Origin: Tetmemena sp. SeJ-2015
Lineage: Eukaryota; Ciliophora; Spirotrichea; Sporadotrichida; Oxytrichidae
Direction: 5' to 3'
DNA: 64,000 bases
Assembly: GCA_027382625.1 (NCBI GenBank)
Contig: JAJKFJ010023567.1
Coordinates: forward strand, 1 to 64,000
In this document: positions 12,903-24,138 of the stretch, one piece after another
How positions within the stretch are numbered: the stretch's first letter is position 1
Layout of the letters: each line of letters starts with the position of its first letter
Notes under the pieces: model-generated
The model's input: only the letters and a program-made list of their open reading frames with translations
Database searches by the model: none
What the model was told of the DNA's origin: nothing
Program-made: the position numbers and the translations under genes

Positions 12903-14085
12903 ATGAGACAGGCAATTTCCCTTACTATTCTCTCAGTGCTAGTTGCTACTTCCTACTCACTTTAAACTATTTATTAAATTTAACTTAGCAAGGAAGAATT
13001 AGATGAGATTTGGGCTCCTTCTACTACAATTTAGTAATTAATGCTTTTACTTTTGCTATTTACTTTTTATTGTGATTGATGAGGACAAGCTGCCAATAAG
13101 AATATCTGAGAAGCTCTATGACGAAATAGTGGTGGACCCTATGACAAATGATATTTACCCAGGTCTGCCTTGGTTCATTTACTTTTACTCTCGCAATTGC
13201 CATTTCTGCCAAGAGTTTAAGCCTGAGTTCGAGGACTTTGCTAGCAGATTGACTGACATAGCACGCTTTGGAATGATTGATGCCCATGAGTGCGAGTATA
13301 TAAAGGAGTCATGGAGGTTTAAGTACTACCCTACCCTGGCACTGATGTACAACGGAATGGTTTACGAGTATGAGGGCTATAGAACATTCGAGAGTATCAG
13401 AGCATTCATTAAATAAGATCATATCTATATCAACAAACAGTATGAGATCCCACCACACATCGGACAACTTGGACTCTGGATGAGGTACGCTGAAAGAGAT
13501 ATCCCCAGGTACGAGAAGAAGCTTGATGCCCTCATCTTCCAAAAGCTAGACCTCCATGAAAAACTATCAACCACTGAAATATTAATTACATCATTGAAAT
13601 TAAATTATAGAATACTCTTCTAATTTGTAATGACAGAATCGGTATGAGCAGTTAAAAATAAAATAATCTAAAAATATTATACTCATCACCTTATTAGTTT
13701 ATTTATAGATTGTTAGAGTGATTAATTTTTAAATTTTAGCATTAGTTTCTTAAAGTTTTTTCTTATTATAAATTTAAATAACTCTTTGAGATGTATCTCG
13801 ATATAAGAATATTGCATTTTATAATTTATTATAAAACTAAGTTTATTATAGAGTTAAAAGTATAGATGGTTTTAGATTTAAATTTATTTTCTATGTAAAT
13901 ATGTGTGTAATAAATTTGAAAAGGCAGGTATTTTAGGTGGAATATGTTTAGTAGGTTTGCTAATTCCTTGTTTGGTGGCTTGTTGTTGCTGCTGTAAATC
14001 AAAAAAGAAGGTTTCTGAGTAATCTTCTACAAAATAATAGGAGAGAAAGCCAAGCTCAAAATCAGTCAGAGAAAAAATAGATTGA
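12903..14085 (+). CDS. TMX-like transmembrane thioredoxin/PDI-family protein, interrupted
   Basis: A probable secretory-pathway thiol-disulfide oxidoreductase. Residues ~1-20 (MRQAISLTILSVLVATSYS) form a signal peptide. A thioredoxin domain follows with PWFIYFYSRNCHFCQEFKP, giving the CxxC active site C-H-F-C, and a conserved YYPTL cis-Pro strand. A membrane helix (GILGGICLVGLLIPCLVA) near the C-terminus precedes five consecutive cysteines and a basic Ser/Gln-rich cytosolic tail. Two IESs must go: 13032-13071 (pointer ATT) and 13557-13916 (pointer TGAAAA); both deletions restore the frame exactly. Stop TGA 14083-14085. The Cys5 cluster just inside the membrane is a likely palmitoylation site (inference). 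The gene lies about 70 bp after the phosphotransferase on the same strand. Confidence 0.85.
13032..13071. other. 40-bp IES in the TMX-like gene, pointer ATT
   Basis: ATT at 13029-13031 and 13069-13071. Deletion joins IWAPSTTI to VIDEDKLPIR in frame. No GT-AG boundaries are compatible with the frame. A 25-bp TA-bounded alternative (13032 to 13057) also restores frame but adds residues. Confidence 0.6.
13557..13916. other. 360-bp IES in the TMX-like gene, pointer TGAAAA
   Basis: TGAAAA occurs at 13557-13562 and 13917-13922 in the same codon phase. Excision joins LDLHEK directly to the transmembrane helix AGILGGICLVG. The interior is AT-rich and has no coding frame of note. Confidence 0.85.
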
Positions 14086-14465
14086 AATATCTTTCCCTAA
14101 TTTTCTCATCAAATCTAACATTTATTAACAATAATATGTTTAAGTGCTTATATTTGTATTATCCCTTGATTCTATAATTTTGGTTGAATACGTCATTCAG
14201 TTTTTGGCTTTAAAATAAATTTATAGTGTCCTTCAGCCCTTTTCCTATTTGTGAAAATAATTTGAACTGAAGAAAATTAAATAATTCATTTTTAATATCA
14301 TCTTTAATCATATAATATTTTTAAGTCAAAAGATTTATCAAATTATGATAACAAGGAAATTTGTAGAGAATTTAATTTTTTTAAAGAGATTAGTTTTGAA
14401 AGTGATAGACTAATAATTAAATTTATGTTATAATAATAATTATTAATGAATTTTAAATGAATAAT

Positions 14466-16822
14466 TCATAGAAGAGATTATGGAATCATGTCTCTGAGCA
14501 AGGTTTTGATAAAGAAAGCATGAATTTCATGAACCCATCCTCCATGAGTGACATAAGAAGTAGCGTTGTTAAGGGCACCATAGGCTGATGCTTCAGGAGT
14601 AATGACATTGAAGAAACTAACTTTCATTCCGTTGATATTAGTGGCTACGGTTCCAGGTTTCAAACAAAGCACGTCGATGCCTTTACCATTCAACTCGTAA
14701 TAGATACCCTTAGTAAATTTATCATCAAACACCTTAGATGAACAATAACCAGTAATTTAAGGCAAGGTAAGATAGTCAACAATCGATGACACGTTTATTA
14801 TCAAACAATCATATTTATATTAATCATAACCCAATTCAATTTACATATTTAATAACTACTCCCAATTTATTGTAAAATAGAATAAACCAGTTAAAGTGTC
14901 TCAAATTTGAATAAAAATCATAGCATTTGAATAAACATAAAATTACTAGAAAATTATATCCTTGAAACTTTTGTTTGGGAAAGCTCAGTCAAGAGTTATT
15001 AGCAACTAAGCTGATACGAAAGAGACGATGAATGCGAGCAATATATCTCACTTTTGAACTCTTTGTCAAAGATGATGAAAGCAGAAGTTAAATATAACTT
15101 TTGATTGGCTGTCAAACAAGCCATAGATGGAGGAGTTTTAGCAATTTCAACTGCAATCAAACTTTATAATCTTCAGTTAATATTTTACCAATCATTCTTT
15201 TGGGGGGGGGCCTTTCCTCGTCATCCACTTTTTTCCACAAAAATATGAAAAATCACGATCTAGCCTAAAATCAGCCAAAAACACCAAATTTTTAGTCCAA
15301 ACTCAATTTAAAAATGCCTGTCCTAGTCTTATTAATTATTTTAGAGAAGTTATCATCAATTTTTTAGAACTTGGGGATTGATTATTTTATCTTTAAGGCG
15401 GCTTTATAGAGAAAAACCTTTATTTTTTTTGCAAAGATTGGTACATATTTTTTATGGATACTCAATAAAGATATTCATGATTTAAGTCATTTATTGATAT
15501 AAGTTTCTTACAAATAAGTTTAAAGTTATTTAAAATAAATATCTAGTTTATTACATATAAAATCTTAAAAAAGTTAGAAAAAATAAAAAAAGACTTCTTT
15601 ATATATCATGCTTATATAGAAAAATGGCTGCAATAAATATAAATAGATTTATATATTAATTTTAGATTAATTAGCTTTTAATAGGTGCTTTAAGTAAGAA
15701 GAGAATTCTAAAGCTCTTAAATAAAACAAATAAGATCTATGAGTTATTTTTTTTAATTTTGAAATCTTATACTCATTCATAAAGGTATTGAATTTATTTT
15801 AATTTGTGATCTTTCATTCACAATTTAATTTTTTCGAAATCCGTTTTCCTTCAAGGTTCTCCCAAATACTCTAAAATAAAGAATACGAGTATGGTAGGCA
15901 TTTTGAATTTGATTTTGGACTAAAAATTTGGTGTTTTTGGCTGATTTTAGGCTAGATCGTGATTTTTCATATTTTCATGAAAAAAAGTGGATGACGAGGA
16001 AAGGCCCCCCCCATTCTTTTTTTAATTTAATTTATAAAAAAATGCTGGAATTATTAATTATATTATCATCATTAGTTTAAATAAGAAAGCAAAAGATAAG
16101 AAAGTTATACTTTTAAAAATAAAACAAATAGGATAATTATTTCTTGAATAAAATGAAGTATAGAGTTATGATTATACTTATTATAATTATTTGTATCAAA
16201 GATCTTTTGCCAGTTTTTTTCTTTCTGTCAGATAATCTTTGGGTGAAGGCTTTAGTGAGTAAAACTACAGGGTAGCAATTGACTACGCATTCATTTCTAA
16301 CTTTTGAGGGCTCAATGTTTTAAAGCTCATTAGGAGCATTACTAACTCCCACATTTACAAACAAAATACAATTTAAATGAAATAGTTATAAATAGTTTGA
16401 ATTGTTAATCAGCACTGACACATCTAATCCCTCTAACTGTCTCTCAATCTTAGTGTAAACCTCATAGGAGGATTAATAATTATATGATCCTTGGGTGAAG
16501 TCGAATTAAATAACTCTAGTGTCTCTTCTGTGCCTCTGCTGGATTTCTTAAGCAACCTTAGCAAGCTTTTGAGCATCTCTTGAAATAAGAACGATGTTAA
16601 ATCCTCTAGCGGCAAGCTCAAACGCTAATGCTTTTCCAATACCGTCAGTAGAGCCAGTCACTACAGCCCAGGAGTCCTTACCATACCTATCAGTGCTCAC
16701 TTTAGTTCCAATGAAAAGGTTTCTCAAAAGAAGTAAGAATCTGCAAGCCCATGTCGTCAAATTAAAATAATCACCATTAAAGCTCCCACCAGCAGGAACA
16801 AGTGCTCAATTGAACAGATCAT
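14466..16822 (-). CDS. 17beta-HSD12 / very-long-chain 3-oxoacyl-CoA reductase-like SDR, interrupted
   Basis: A short-chain dehydrogenase of the ER membrane; family members reduce 3-ketoacyl-CoA in fatty-acid elongation or act on steroids. From the start at 16822 ([11 protein letters not shown], membrane anchor) come [16 protein letters not shown] (Gly-rich NADP site), [30 protein letters not shown] after an IES, then INVSS (catalytic Ser), GYCSSK (YxxxK), and [11 protein letters not shown]. Stop TGA 14466-14468. IESs: 16353-16400 (pointer ATT on +), 14799-16193 (pointer TATCAAA on +), and apparently a 5-bp deletion near 16765 linking the membrane anchor to TTWACRF. All catalytic residues are present after joining. 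Confidence 0.88.
14862..15193 (-). mobile_element. TATAG element type A, degenerate copy in the SDR IES
   Basis: The body matches type A blocks (AGTGTCTCAAATTTGAATAA, TATATCCTTGAAACTTTTG, CAAGAGTTATTAGC). The usual TATAG start is lost and the far end stops at the insertion site of element H2 (TTTTACCAATC before ATTCTTTT). Confidence 0.6.
15202..16012. mobile_element. Long-TIR G-tract element, copy H2
   Basis: An 811-bp copy closely related to H1, with G-run/C-run ends and CCTTTCCTCGTCATCCAC inverted repeats. It is flanked by the perfect 8-bp duplication ATTCTTTT (15194-15201 and 16013-16020). The interior is non-coding. It inserted into a TATAG copy within an IES, so it is removed together with that IES. 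Confidence 0.88.
16353..16400. other. 48-bp IES in the SDR gene
   Basis: ATT at 16353-16355 and 16401-16403 (AAT on the coding strand). Deletion joins SVLINN to VGVSNAPNE, restoring the NNxG region common to SDR enzymes. Confidence 0.8.
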
Positions 16823-16900
16823 TTTAATATTTACAAAAGATATTATCATCCTAAATTTAATCTACTTCACAATCTTTAAATTTAAATAATAAACAAAATT

Positions 16901-17305
16901 TCATTTTCCTTAAGGAGGTTTTGAGGCTTAGTTCCTATTAGAATTATAAACTGAGTCACTTTTTGATTAAGTGTCACCTAGTATTGAGTTCATGATATTT
17001 TTAAGTTGCTGTTAGGGATGATTAGATTATCTTGTTTGTGAGCCCTGACCTCTGCTGTGAATTTACTTCTTTGGCTAGTCTACATTTTGCTAAGGAGCAG
17101 CTTAATAAATATTAAAATGACTGTAAGCTGGAGAGTTAGAAATGAAGCTTGATTTTCCATTACTGATTCCAGACTGATTGAGTAGAGACTACTGCGTCTT
17201 TTGTATTCTGATTTCTATCTCGTCGATCTGATCATTGACACTCATAATTAGTAGGTTCATTCTTCTCTCAGTATCTATTGCTATCTTATCGTCAAGTTTC
17301 TTCAT
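16901..17305 (-). CDS. 134-aa Gln/Ser-rich protein with N-terminal coiled-coil
   Basis: Open from ATG 17305 to TGA 16901-16903 with many TAA/TAG codons read as Gln. The first ~45 residues form a charged amphipathic helix (KKLDDKIAIDTERRMN, then DQIDEIEIRIQKTQQ). The rest is low-complexity and rich in Ser, Asn, Gln and Pro. The stop lies about 80 bp from the SDR start on the same strand. An earlier coding piece may exist upstream. No family recognised; the composition is consistent with a scaffold or RNA-associated protein, but that is only a possibility. Confidence 0.55.
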
Positions 17306-17584
17306 GAACAGAATCTTAATTACATAATTCAAATTCGTTAATCAGATCACAATTATTTTCTTTAAAATAATTGAATTAGAATAATTATAAGGGAATTAAC
17401 TTTCGTAGGCTTAGAATGTTTATATATTTTACAAAAAAATATCATTATAAAGTCTAATTTTATATTATTTACTCTATAAATTTATTTTAGGAAAAAGAAA
17501 TTGTTTAAATAGATTAAACTCTTTTGATTACTTGCTTTAATTAATTACTTAAAAAAAGTATCTAAAATATAAATGACAATAAAT

Positions 17585-18814
17585 AATTGACCCTTTCCCT
17601 TATTCTTTACTTAAGAAAATTTGGAGAGAAGTTCTGACCCCTTTCATACTCGTTAAATATCACCCAATTATAACTATGGTAATACTGAGAGTCTTCATAC
17701 TATATAACTCCAAAAGAGATGGTTGCTTAACCTTTAGTTAATATAAAGATTGAAGCACTGCCTCACAAGTAGCATAATCTTGAATAATTCCCTGCTTTTG
17801 GTATGGATTTCATTATTATGATCATTAACTCATAGGAAAAGAAATCATTCATCAAATATCTTTTTAAACAATAAAATGCTTAAAGCGATGCCATCTTTAA
17901 TCCAAGAAATGTGAATGTAAGAGCAAACTCAACTCATATTTAGTTGTGAAATCATAACTTATTACAGCATATTAATCATCCATTTCTTAGAAAGAACTGC
18001 TATTCAGAGGTAAGTTTATCATCAATTATTAAAGTATTACCATTTAGATTATGTTTATCATAAAAGAACGAGTAGTGAGAGAGAAAAAATAAATAGTTGT
18101 CTTGCCTGGTAGAGAGGGAGAGTGATAAATAAATAATCCTCACCTAAATAAGATAATTAAACTCAGAATTCAAACCTTCTTAAATGGTATATAGCCTTTA
18201 TTATTGGCCAGTACTAAAGCTTTGATCTGAAAACTAACAGTCTGTAGAAGTGACTTCAAGTTCGAAGACTTTGTCAAAAATCCTTTATAAGAAAAATAAT
18301 GATTTTTTAAATCTAAAATTTGTGATTAAAATTTAATCTGAATTAGATCCTTGTAAAATAGCTCCATTTCTCTTTTGATTTTCTTAAGTTTATCTAACCC
18401 TATAAATTGATTTGAATTTGATGATTAATCTTAAGTTGATCTTTAAGAATCTTGTCTAGAAGATCCTTCAGTGTCTAATTTTTTATGATGGATGTCATTG
18501 TAAATCTTAAATTCTTCTTAAGTAGAGGAAGCAATGGTTGCTGAGGCAGTGGAATTATTTTGATTTTTGATTTTTTCCTTATCTAGTTTGTAAGTTAGGA
18601 GTTTGATTTCTTTTCTGGCTTGCTCTCTTCTCTTTTCCAACTCTTCTATAGTTATTTTTTGTTCTTGAATTTGGTCTTAAAGTTTAGTGAAACTACTTTG
18701 TTCATCTATGGCTTTAGCCTTATAAGCTTCATATTCCTCTTAATTAAATAAAGAAATAGACTTCTATTTTGATTTTGAAATGCTTGGTTTCTTATAGTTC
18801 CTTTGCTAAAACAT
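17585..18814 (-). CDS. Unidentified interrupted gene with N-terminal coiled-coil
   Basis: From ATG 18814 a frame of over 180 codons includes a long coiled-coil (EEYEAYKAKAIDEQSSF, then EELEKRREQARKEIKLL) and a Ser/Gln-rich linker. After about 18320 the best frame shifts to FDKVFELEVTSTDCQFSDQ. A probable intron or IES covers about 18020-18140. Two further pieces follow: EMDDQYAVISYDFTTKYEL at about 17980, and SFGVIQYEDSQYYHSYNWVI at about 17690-17600. The pieces lie in linear order. No domain is recognised. Junctions were not solved, and one in-frame TGA near 17780 probably marks another eliminated segment. Confidence 0.5.
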
Positions 18815-19269
18815 CGAATTCTAATCTAAGCAATATAAATGCAATATTAAATAATCTAAGAGAAGACAAGTCATCTTTAAGTTGCTAGTTCAATTAAGTT
18901 AACGACTGTTGTTAAATCACTTAATTCTTAGATTTGCTATTAGATCTATGAGAAGCTTACTTCAATTAGCTTTACAAAACAATTTAAAATATAAAAAATT
19001 ATTTATCTCTCTCATTTATTGAGAAAGTGAAACGATATCATCTAATTTGTTTATTTAAATTTGTTTACTAAATTAAATTTCATAATTGGAAATTTGAATT
19101 TGATATGCTTTATATATATATAGTATCTTATATTTTCATTTATAACATATTAGCTAATCAATGTGAGGCAAAATCTTAAATTATGGGTTTACAAAATATT
19201 CCTGAGATAATTTATATTGTTTGCGATTGCTGCCGACTCGCTACTCTCTAGCTTATTTACTTCTTGATC

Positions 19270-19890
19270 TCAGCGGTAGGATCTACTTAGATAGCCGTAA
19301 AAGGACTCGAGCGCTGCCATTGACAGAACAGGGCAATAGGAATCTATATACTTCAAACCCTCCCTGACTAAGGGTGTGAACTGCCGGTCACTCTAGAGCA
19401 TCAGACGCCTAGTTTTAATGTGAAGCAGATAGTTCTAAGATAGCTCACTCCACTCCTTCAGTAGTGGGACATGGAATATGCTTATATGAGGTTAGCCTGC
19501 TCCTTGATCTTCTTTGGCCTCTAGTTCTGAAGGGAGTTAGCAGAAAATCTTGCGCTGACCTCCGTTGATCTCAGATTGCTCACAGAGACTAGAAATCTGA
19601 TAAGTGAATGGGACAAGTTCCGCTCCTGTTTATTTCACTTCAAAGATTAATTTTTTGAATAGAGTTAGAAATTAATTATTGTCATAATATTACTAAATAG
19701 AGTTGCTCAAGAACATCAATAATGCATTTTTAGAACCTACCTAACTGCGTCTTTACAACTTCCAGAAGCCATTATGAGTAATGGTGTATCTCCAGTTCAT
19801 CACCTTATCGATTTCTTCTCACAATGCCACTAAGATGAAGCAAGAGTTACTGAGGGAGTTATGGTGGCTATAATATTTAATAGATTAATT
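19270..19890 (-). CDS. Repeated protein family of unknown function (copy 2 of 3)
   Basis: The main frame (about 19650 to TGA 19270-19272) encodes about 125 residues: PFTYQISSLCEQSEINGGQ, PLLKEWSELSQNYLLH, FTPLVREGLKYIDSYCPVL and a basic end. Coding-like sequence continues upstream to about 19890 in shifted frames, so one or more IESs lie near 19660-19700. The DNA is less AT-rich than its surroundings. Related sequences occur at 5.03-5.24 kb and 50.64-51.07 kb, the latter with frameshifts. This could be a multigene family or a transposon-borne gene; no function can be assigned. Confidence 0.5.
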
Positions 19891-20319
19891 AACTCAGTAG
19901 GTAACGAGGTTCATTGAATATTTAATTATTTTTTTAGTATATTTATAAATATGAGTTGTTAAATAAAAATACACTCAATGGTTCCAGCCATATTTAATTG
20001 CTCAAATAGTTTATTTTAGATAATTTTAAATAAAAAAAAGAGCATATTCTTAATTAAATTTTGATATGAATTCCTTAACCGAATTTAAGGTAAGCTTTCT
20101 TAAAGGCCATAGTTAAAATATTTGTCTATTAGAGATAATCTATATCAGAAATCTTATAAAACTCTTTAAGAGTCTCTATTATAGTTGCTCATTCTTTATT
20201 AATTTAAAGAAAAAATTAAGTAATTATTTATGATTTCTTTTTAATTATCATTTCTGCAATTAAGTATGAAAGACAACAATCAAACACTTTTAATAAAGCT
20301 ACATCATGGGTTAGCTATT

Positions 20320-20541
20320 TCTCATTATTCTCAACTTGTGTGAAAGAAAAGTATAGGACCAGACTCTCAGAAAGTTGTAGGATAGTTTAGGAAAGAGGAG
20401 TTAGGTTATCTCAAACACATAGAATCATACAAGCTAGAATTTATTCTAAAAACAAAGACAAAAATTGATGAGGAGCAGTAGAATTTAGATAAGATTTAAG
20501 ATATCAACCTATATTTAGAATGTATTGCGCTTTGAACTAAC
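20320..20541 (+). CDS. Weak coding-like ORF
   Basis: A charged frame on the + strand ending at TGA about 20539 contains KVVGQFRKEELGYLKHIES and a Lys/Glu-rich helix. There is no clear start, no homology and no restored frame. Because only TGA terminates, it may be a chance ORF or part of a longer interrupted gene. Confidence 0.25.
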
Positions 20542-20688
20542 CTATATTCTTGTGTATTTCAGAAGATTTTATTCATCAGCTTCAATTTCAAAATTTCATT
20601 TTTACTGACTCCAATTTTCCATTGAATTCTCACTATAATTATATTTGCATGAATACAATTTTTTTATATTTTAATAGAAATACTCTAT

Positions 20689-21058
20689 TCAAAGATGAGA
20701 TAAATGCTATAAATATTGTTTAATTATTTACAAATCTGCATTTGAATCTTAGTCATTTATGATGATTGACTTATTCTTCTTGATGAGGTTGGGAGTGATT
20801 GAGTCATGAGTTTCTTCATTGATTTATGAGTTTGTTTGGAGGAGGCTTTGAGCTTTATTAATCAACTATTGCGTCTTCTTATAATCATCTATTGCAGATT
20901 CATTATCTTGTTGTATTTCATTCTCGTCTAAATAATTTATAATAATTATAGTCTTTGGAGCTTGAATGTCGGGATGAAAATTATTCCTGCCTTCTCATTT
21001 CTTACTGCATCTAAAGTCTTTAATTTTTTTCATTATCGTTCTTTCTCAATTAAATCAT
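20689..21058 (-). CDS. 120-aa Gln/Ser-rich charged protein with a 10-bp IES
   Basis: ATG 21058 begins MIQLRKNDNEKNQRLQMQQE, with further Ser, Asp and Lys-rich sequence to TGA 20689-20691. The frame is interrupted only at 20931-20947 (+ strand), where AATAATT is repeated 10 bp apart. Deleting 10 bp joins KDYNY to LDENEIQQDNESAIDDYKK. The clean rejoin supports a real gene and a very short IES. Function unknown; probably largely disordered with short coiled-coils. Confidence 0.55.
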
Positions 21059-21254
21059 AATTTTAATATAAATAATTAATAAATAGAACTCTCTAATTTT
21101 AAATTTAAGAGCCCTATATTGCTAATTAGAATTACAAATCCACAATCTAATATTAAATAATAAAGTTAGCGAAAGGTAGACAACAATTTTTGAAGCTTGA
21201 GGAGATAACTTAAGTCACAAAAATTTCCAACAAAAGTTAGTTAATATAGTTCTC

Positions 21255-21580
21255 AAATATATTAAAGCATGAGAAGAATTCATGCAGCTCTCATTAGCAA
21301 TTGAGCATTATGAAAGAGATTCTCCAGACTCATTTAGTGTGAGAACCCATAAAGTGTTACCGAGATTACTAACTGGATGCAAAGAAGCACAATAAGGTTA
21401 CCACCATCTGCGGCTATATACCGAGCGTACTCTGGATTCAATACGTTAAACTTCCGGACTCAATTTCTTCATAATAGAAGCTCAGTAAAATTCTGGCCCC
21501 TTGGAACTTCTGAAGAGACACAGTCCAGATTTCTTTGGGTACTTTATTTGTGTATTCTCAAGTACCCTTTTAATAGCTTT
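21255..21580 (+). repeat. Repeat family D, copy 1 (coding-like)
   Basis: A less AT-rich block resembling 62390-62660. Both contain GCATGAGA near the start and a TTACCACCATCTGCGGCT / CTCACCACCCTCTGCGGCT segment, which can be read as a TTxCG peptide in one frame. A frame from 21377 (MQRSTIRLPPSAAIYRAYSG) is open for about 90 codons but is not clearly the right one. No function is recognised. Confidence 0.35.
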
Positions 21581-21589
21581 TTGACTCAT

Positions 21590-22285
21590 TACGTCACTGT
21601 TATGCTCTATACTCACAAAAATACTAACCTTATAAAAGTGACTTATCTGTTAATAAGATAGATATCTGTTTAATTATTTTTGCTTAATAAATAAAAAAAG
21701 TAATCTCATTTTTTTCATTTAGAACAAACAATCTTTAAAAAAGTAAAAATAAACTAATTAATGTTTTTAAAAGCAAAGAATTTTAGTAAAAAATAAATAA
21801 AATATCATACTAAGTTAAGATTAGTTTTTTTATTTATTCCTTTTAACTTTTCATCATAAAAAAATTTTCTTTTCTTCCATTTTCTTAGAAATTTAATATT
21901 TTTTTTTCAACTAAAATTAAAATATTTTAGAAAATATTTGTTTTATTTAACTATAAAATTTTTTTTAACAAAAATAATCTAGGAAATAAATAGTGTTATT
22001 TAAAAGATATCGGAAAATTAATTGAAGATGCTAAATTAACTGTAAATTATTAATTAGAGACTGAAAGTTTTAATTTTTTTAAAAAGAAAAGTTTTATTTA
22101 GATAAAGCGATGGATATTTGATAGTAGCATAAAATATCTGGAAGGTTAGGAAAAATTGCTTCTAATACAAAATTTGTTAAGAAAAGTTATAATACAGATG
22201 TAAAGGAAAACATATTAAAATGAATCTATGATGTCTAAAGATATTTAAAGATTATGATGCAGTTATGCTTATAATATAGATTGAT
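21590..22285. other. AT-rich stretch
   Basis: Runs of A and T dominate. No convincing gene or repeat was recognised. The end of the coiled-coil gene that follows may reach into its right part. Confidence 0.4.
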
Positions 22286-22289
22286 AAAT

Positions 22290-23165
22290 TATTAAGATTT
22301 AAGGAATACTCGCCTCTAATTAGAGATCTTCAACTTTCTTTCTAAAATATTATATCATTGCCTCTTAAGATTTCACTGTGCTGCGTGACTATTTTAATTC
22401 CTCATTCAGCTTTTCAATGACCATATCTTTCATAAACACTTTTTCATTCTATTAACCATGATGCTTATCATTTTCCTGATTTAGCTTAGATATCTTTTAT
22501 ATATAATATATGTATATATTTGCTTATATCTTTTCCTCTTGAAGTTTGATAGTGGCTTCTTATTGCTCAATCTTATCGATGAAGTCTTACTTTTAGTTCA
22601 TCAACTCTGCCAACTTCTTTTAAAACTGATCACATAGTTTCTCTTTCTTAATGTAGTGTTAAATATAATAAGTATTCGGTCTTAAACCTCAAGTCTTCTT
22701 GGAGCTTTTCATTAGCGGTTTCTAGGTCTTAAATTTAATTGAGTTTTTCTTGAAAAATGGAATTCAATTCTTGTAAGCTTTCGTTTTTGTCTTTGATTTG
22801 AGTTTGGTGGAGTTGATTTTCTGATTGCAATTTTAAGTTTGCTTAATCTAGTAGGAGTTATATTTGGTTGAGCTTATCCTCGTGTTCTTTTTGCTACTGT
22901 TGAGAAATAAGTGCAAGTTTATTTTCATCGCCAGTTGCTTCTTAAATCTAATCTTTTAGAGTTAGTTGCTTGTTTAGTTCTCCAATCTTCTCACTCAGAT
23001 CTTTTATTTGACCTTCAAATGTATATGTTAACAACATCAATAAATTATAAGTTCTCTCACTCAATATTGACTCTTATTCCAATCTATACTTATCAAACTG
23101 CTCTTCTAACCCTAGCTTTGATATTTGCAGTTCTCGGAATTCTCATCATAATAATTATCACTTAT
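22290..23165 (-). CDS. Long coiled-coil protein, interrupted
   Basis: Minus-strand heptad-rich sequence runs almost continuously: FRELQISKLGLEEQFDKY, then IKDLSEKIGELNKQL, NQIQLLLDQANLKLQ, ELNSIFQEKLNQIQDLE, ELMNQKQDFIDKIEQQE and VIEKLNEELKQS. Removing a 22-bp segment bounded by TAC near 22660 and a segment of about 37 bp bounded by AAAAGATAT near 22490-22540 keeps one frame throughout. A further short interruption lies near 23040. Both gene ends are unclear. The protein is probably structural (cytoskeletal, basal-body or tethering type), but no specific family is identified. Confidence 0.65.
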
Positions 23166-23199
23166 TATATATTTTTAAAAGTATTCTTAACCTAATATT

Positions 23200-24130
23200 T
23201 CCCGTTAAACTAAATTAAAAGCTATCTTGCTCTCCATTATAAAAATGCATCTAAATTTAACTTAAAATTTAAAGTTATAATTGTAAATATTAATAAGATA
23301 AGAACTTAATTTTGCTATTGCAACGATGAATAGAATAAAATGATTTAATTTCTTATTTAATTCTAACGTTGTTAATTTTTATTTATTGTATGGAGATTAC
23401 GGAAAATATAGATAGAGACTTTACTCATATAGTTATATTACAATCCTTCTAAATTACATAATCATCTTTTGCTTTCTTTTTTACTCCAAAGATATATAGA
23501 TATAACAAATTTGTTTATTGAAAGATATAAATCGATCTCAATGTTTTAATTTAGTATATTATTTTAATCAAAGCGAGTAATTAAATTAAAATGATATTAT
23601 CCAAACCTAATTAAATGATTATAGAGTTAATAAATTTATTTAATCTTTGCTTGTCACTAACATTTAATTTAAAGAGAGGAGATTATTGATCTTAAATAAA
23701 CTGATTGATGAGTCCCTATTATTTAAGCAGAACAGATATTCCAATCGAGATTATTTAATTTTCGTAATTACCATCTAATAAAACCTGATAGTCTTTTCAT
23801 GGCAAGATGTTTCACTCCTCTTTTAATTAGATTTCACAATTCGATTATATAAAATTTTAACACGCAATAGATTTAAGTTTGCAGAGGATAATCTATTCTC
23901 TTTATTCCGTTAAAAGTCTCTAATCTCTAATTAGCAAATTACACATAGATCTACTTGATTAAATTTTAGACATATTGAGATTTCATTAGAAAATGTTATA
24001 TTTACTTTTGTTTTAACTTTAAATTTTAAATTTTTTCAATTTTAAATTTTAAAAAAGTGGGAAAAATAATTCCCAAAAAAAAAAAGATTATATTTTAAAA
24101 AAGAAAATTTAATTTTAAAAAAATTTCTTT
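23200..24130. other. AT-rich non-coding stretch
   Basis: No plausible frame, RNA gene or member of the named repeat families seen. It includes long A/T homopolymer-like tracts near 24000-24120. Confidence 0.45.
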
Positions 24131-24138
24131 TCTTGAGA

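Larger units (their letters stand above)
14799..16193. other. 1.4-kb composite IES inside the SDR gene, pointer TATCAAA
   Basis: TATCAAA is found at 14799-14805 and 16194-16200. Excision joins KRSLI to INVSS (minus strand), recreating the segment before the catalytic serine. The IES contains a TATAG-family copy and, immediately beside or inside its end, the intact G-tract element H2 with its own 8-bp duplication. The IES thus grew by nested insertion. Confidence 0.85.

Noticed and set aside
13032..13071. Treating the TMX-like interruption as a spliceosomal intron
   Set aside because: Possible GT-AG borders do not restore the frame, whereas the ATT-flanked deletion does.
13060..13542. Minus-strand ORFs across the TMX-like gene
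   Set aside because: They are shadows of the well-supported + strand thioredoxin-domain frame.
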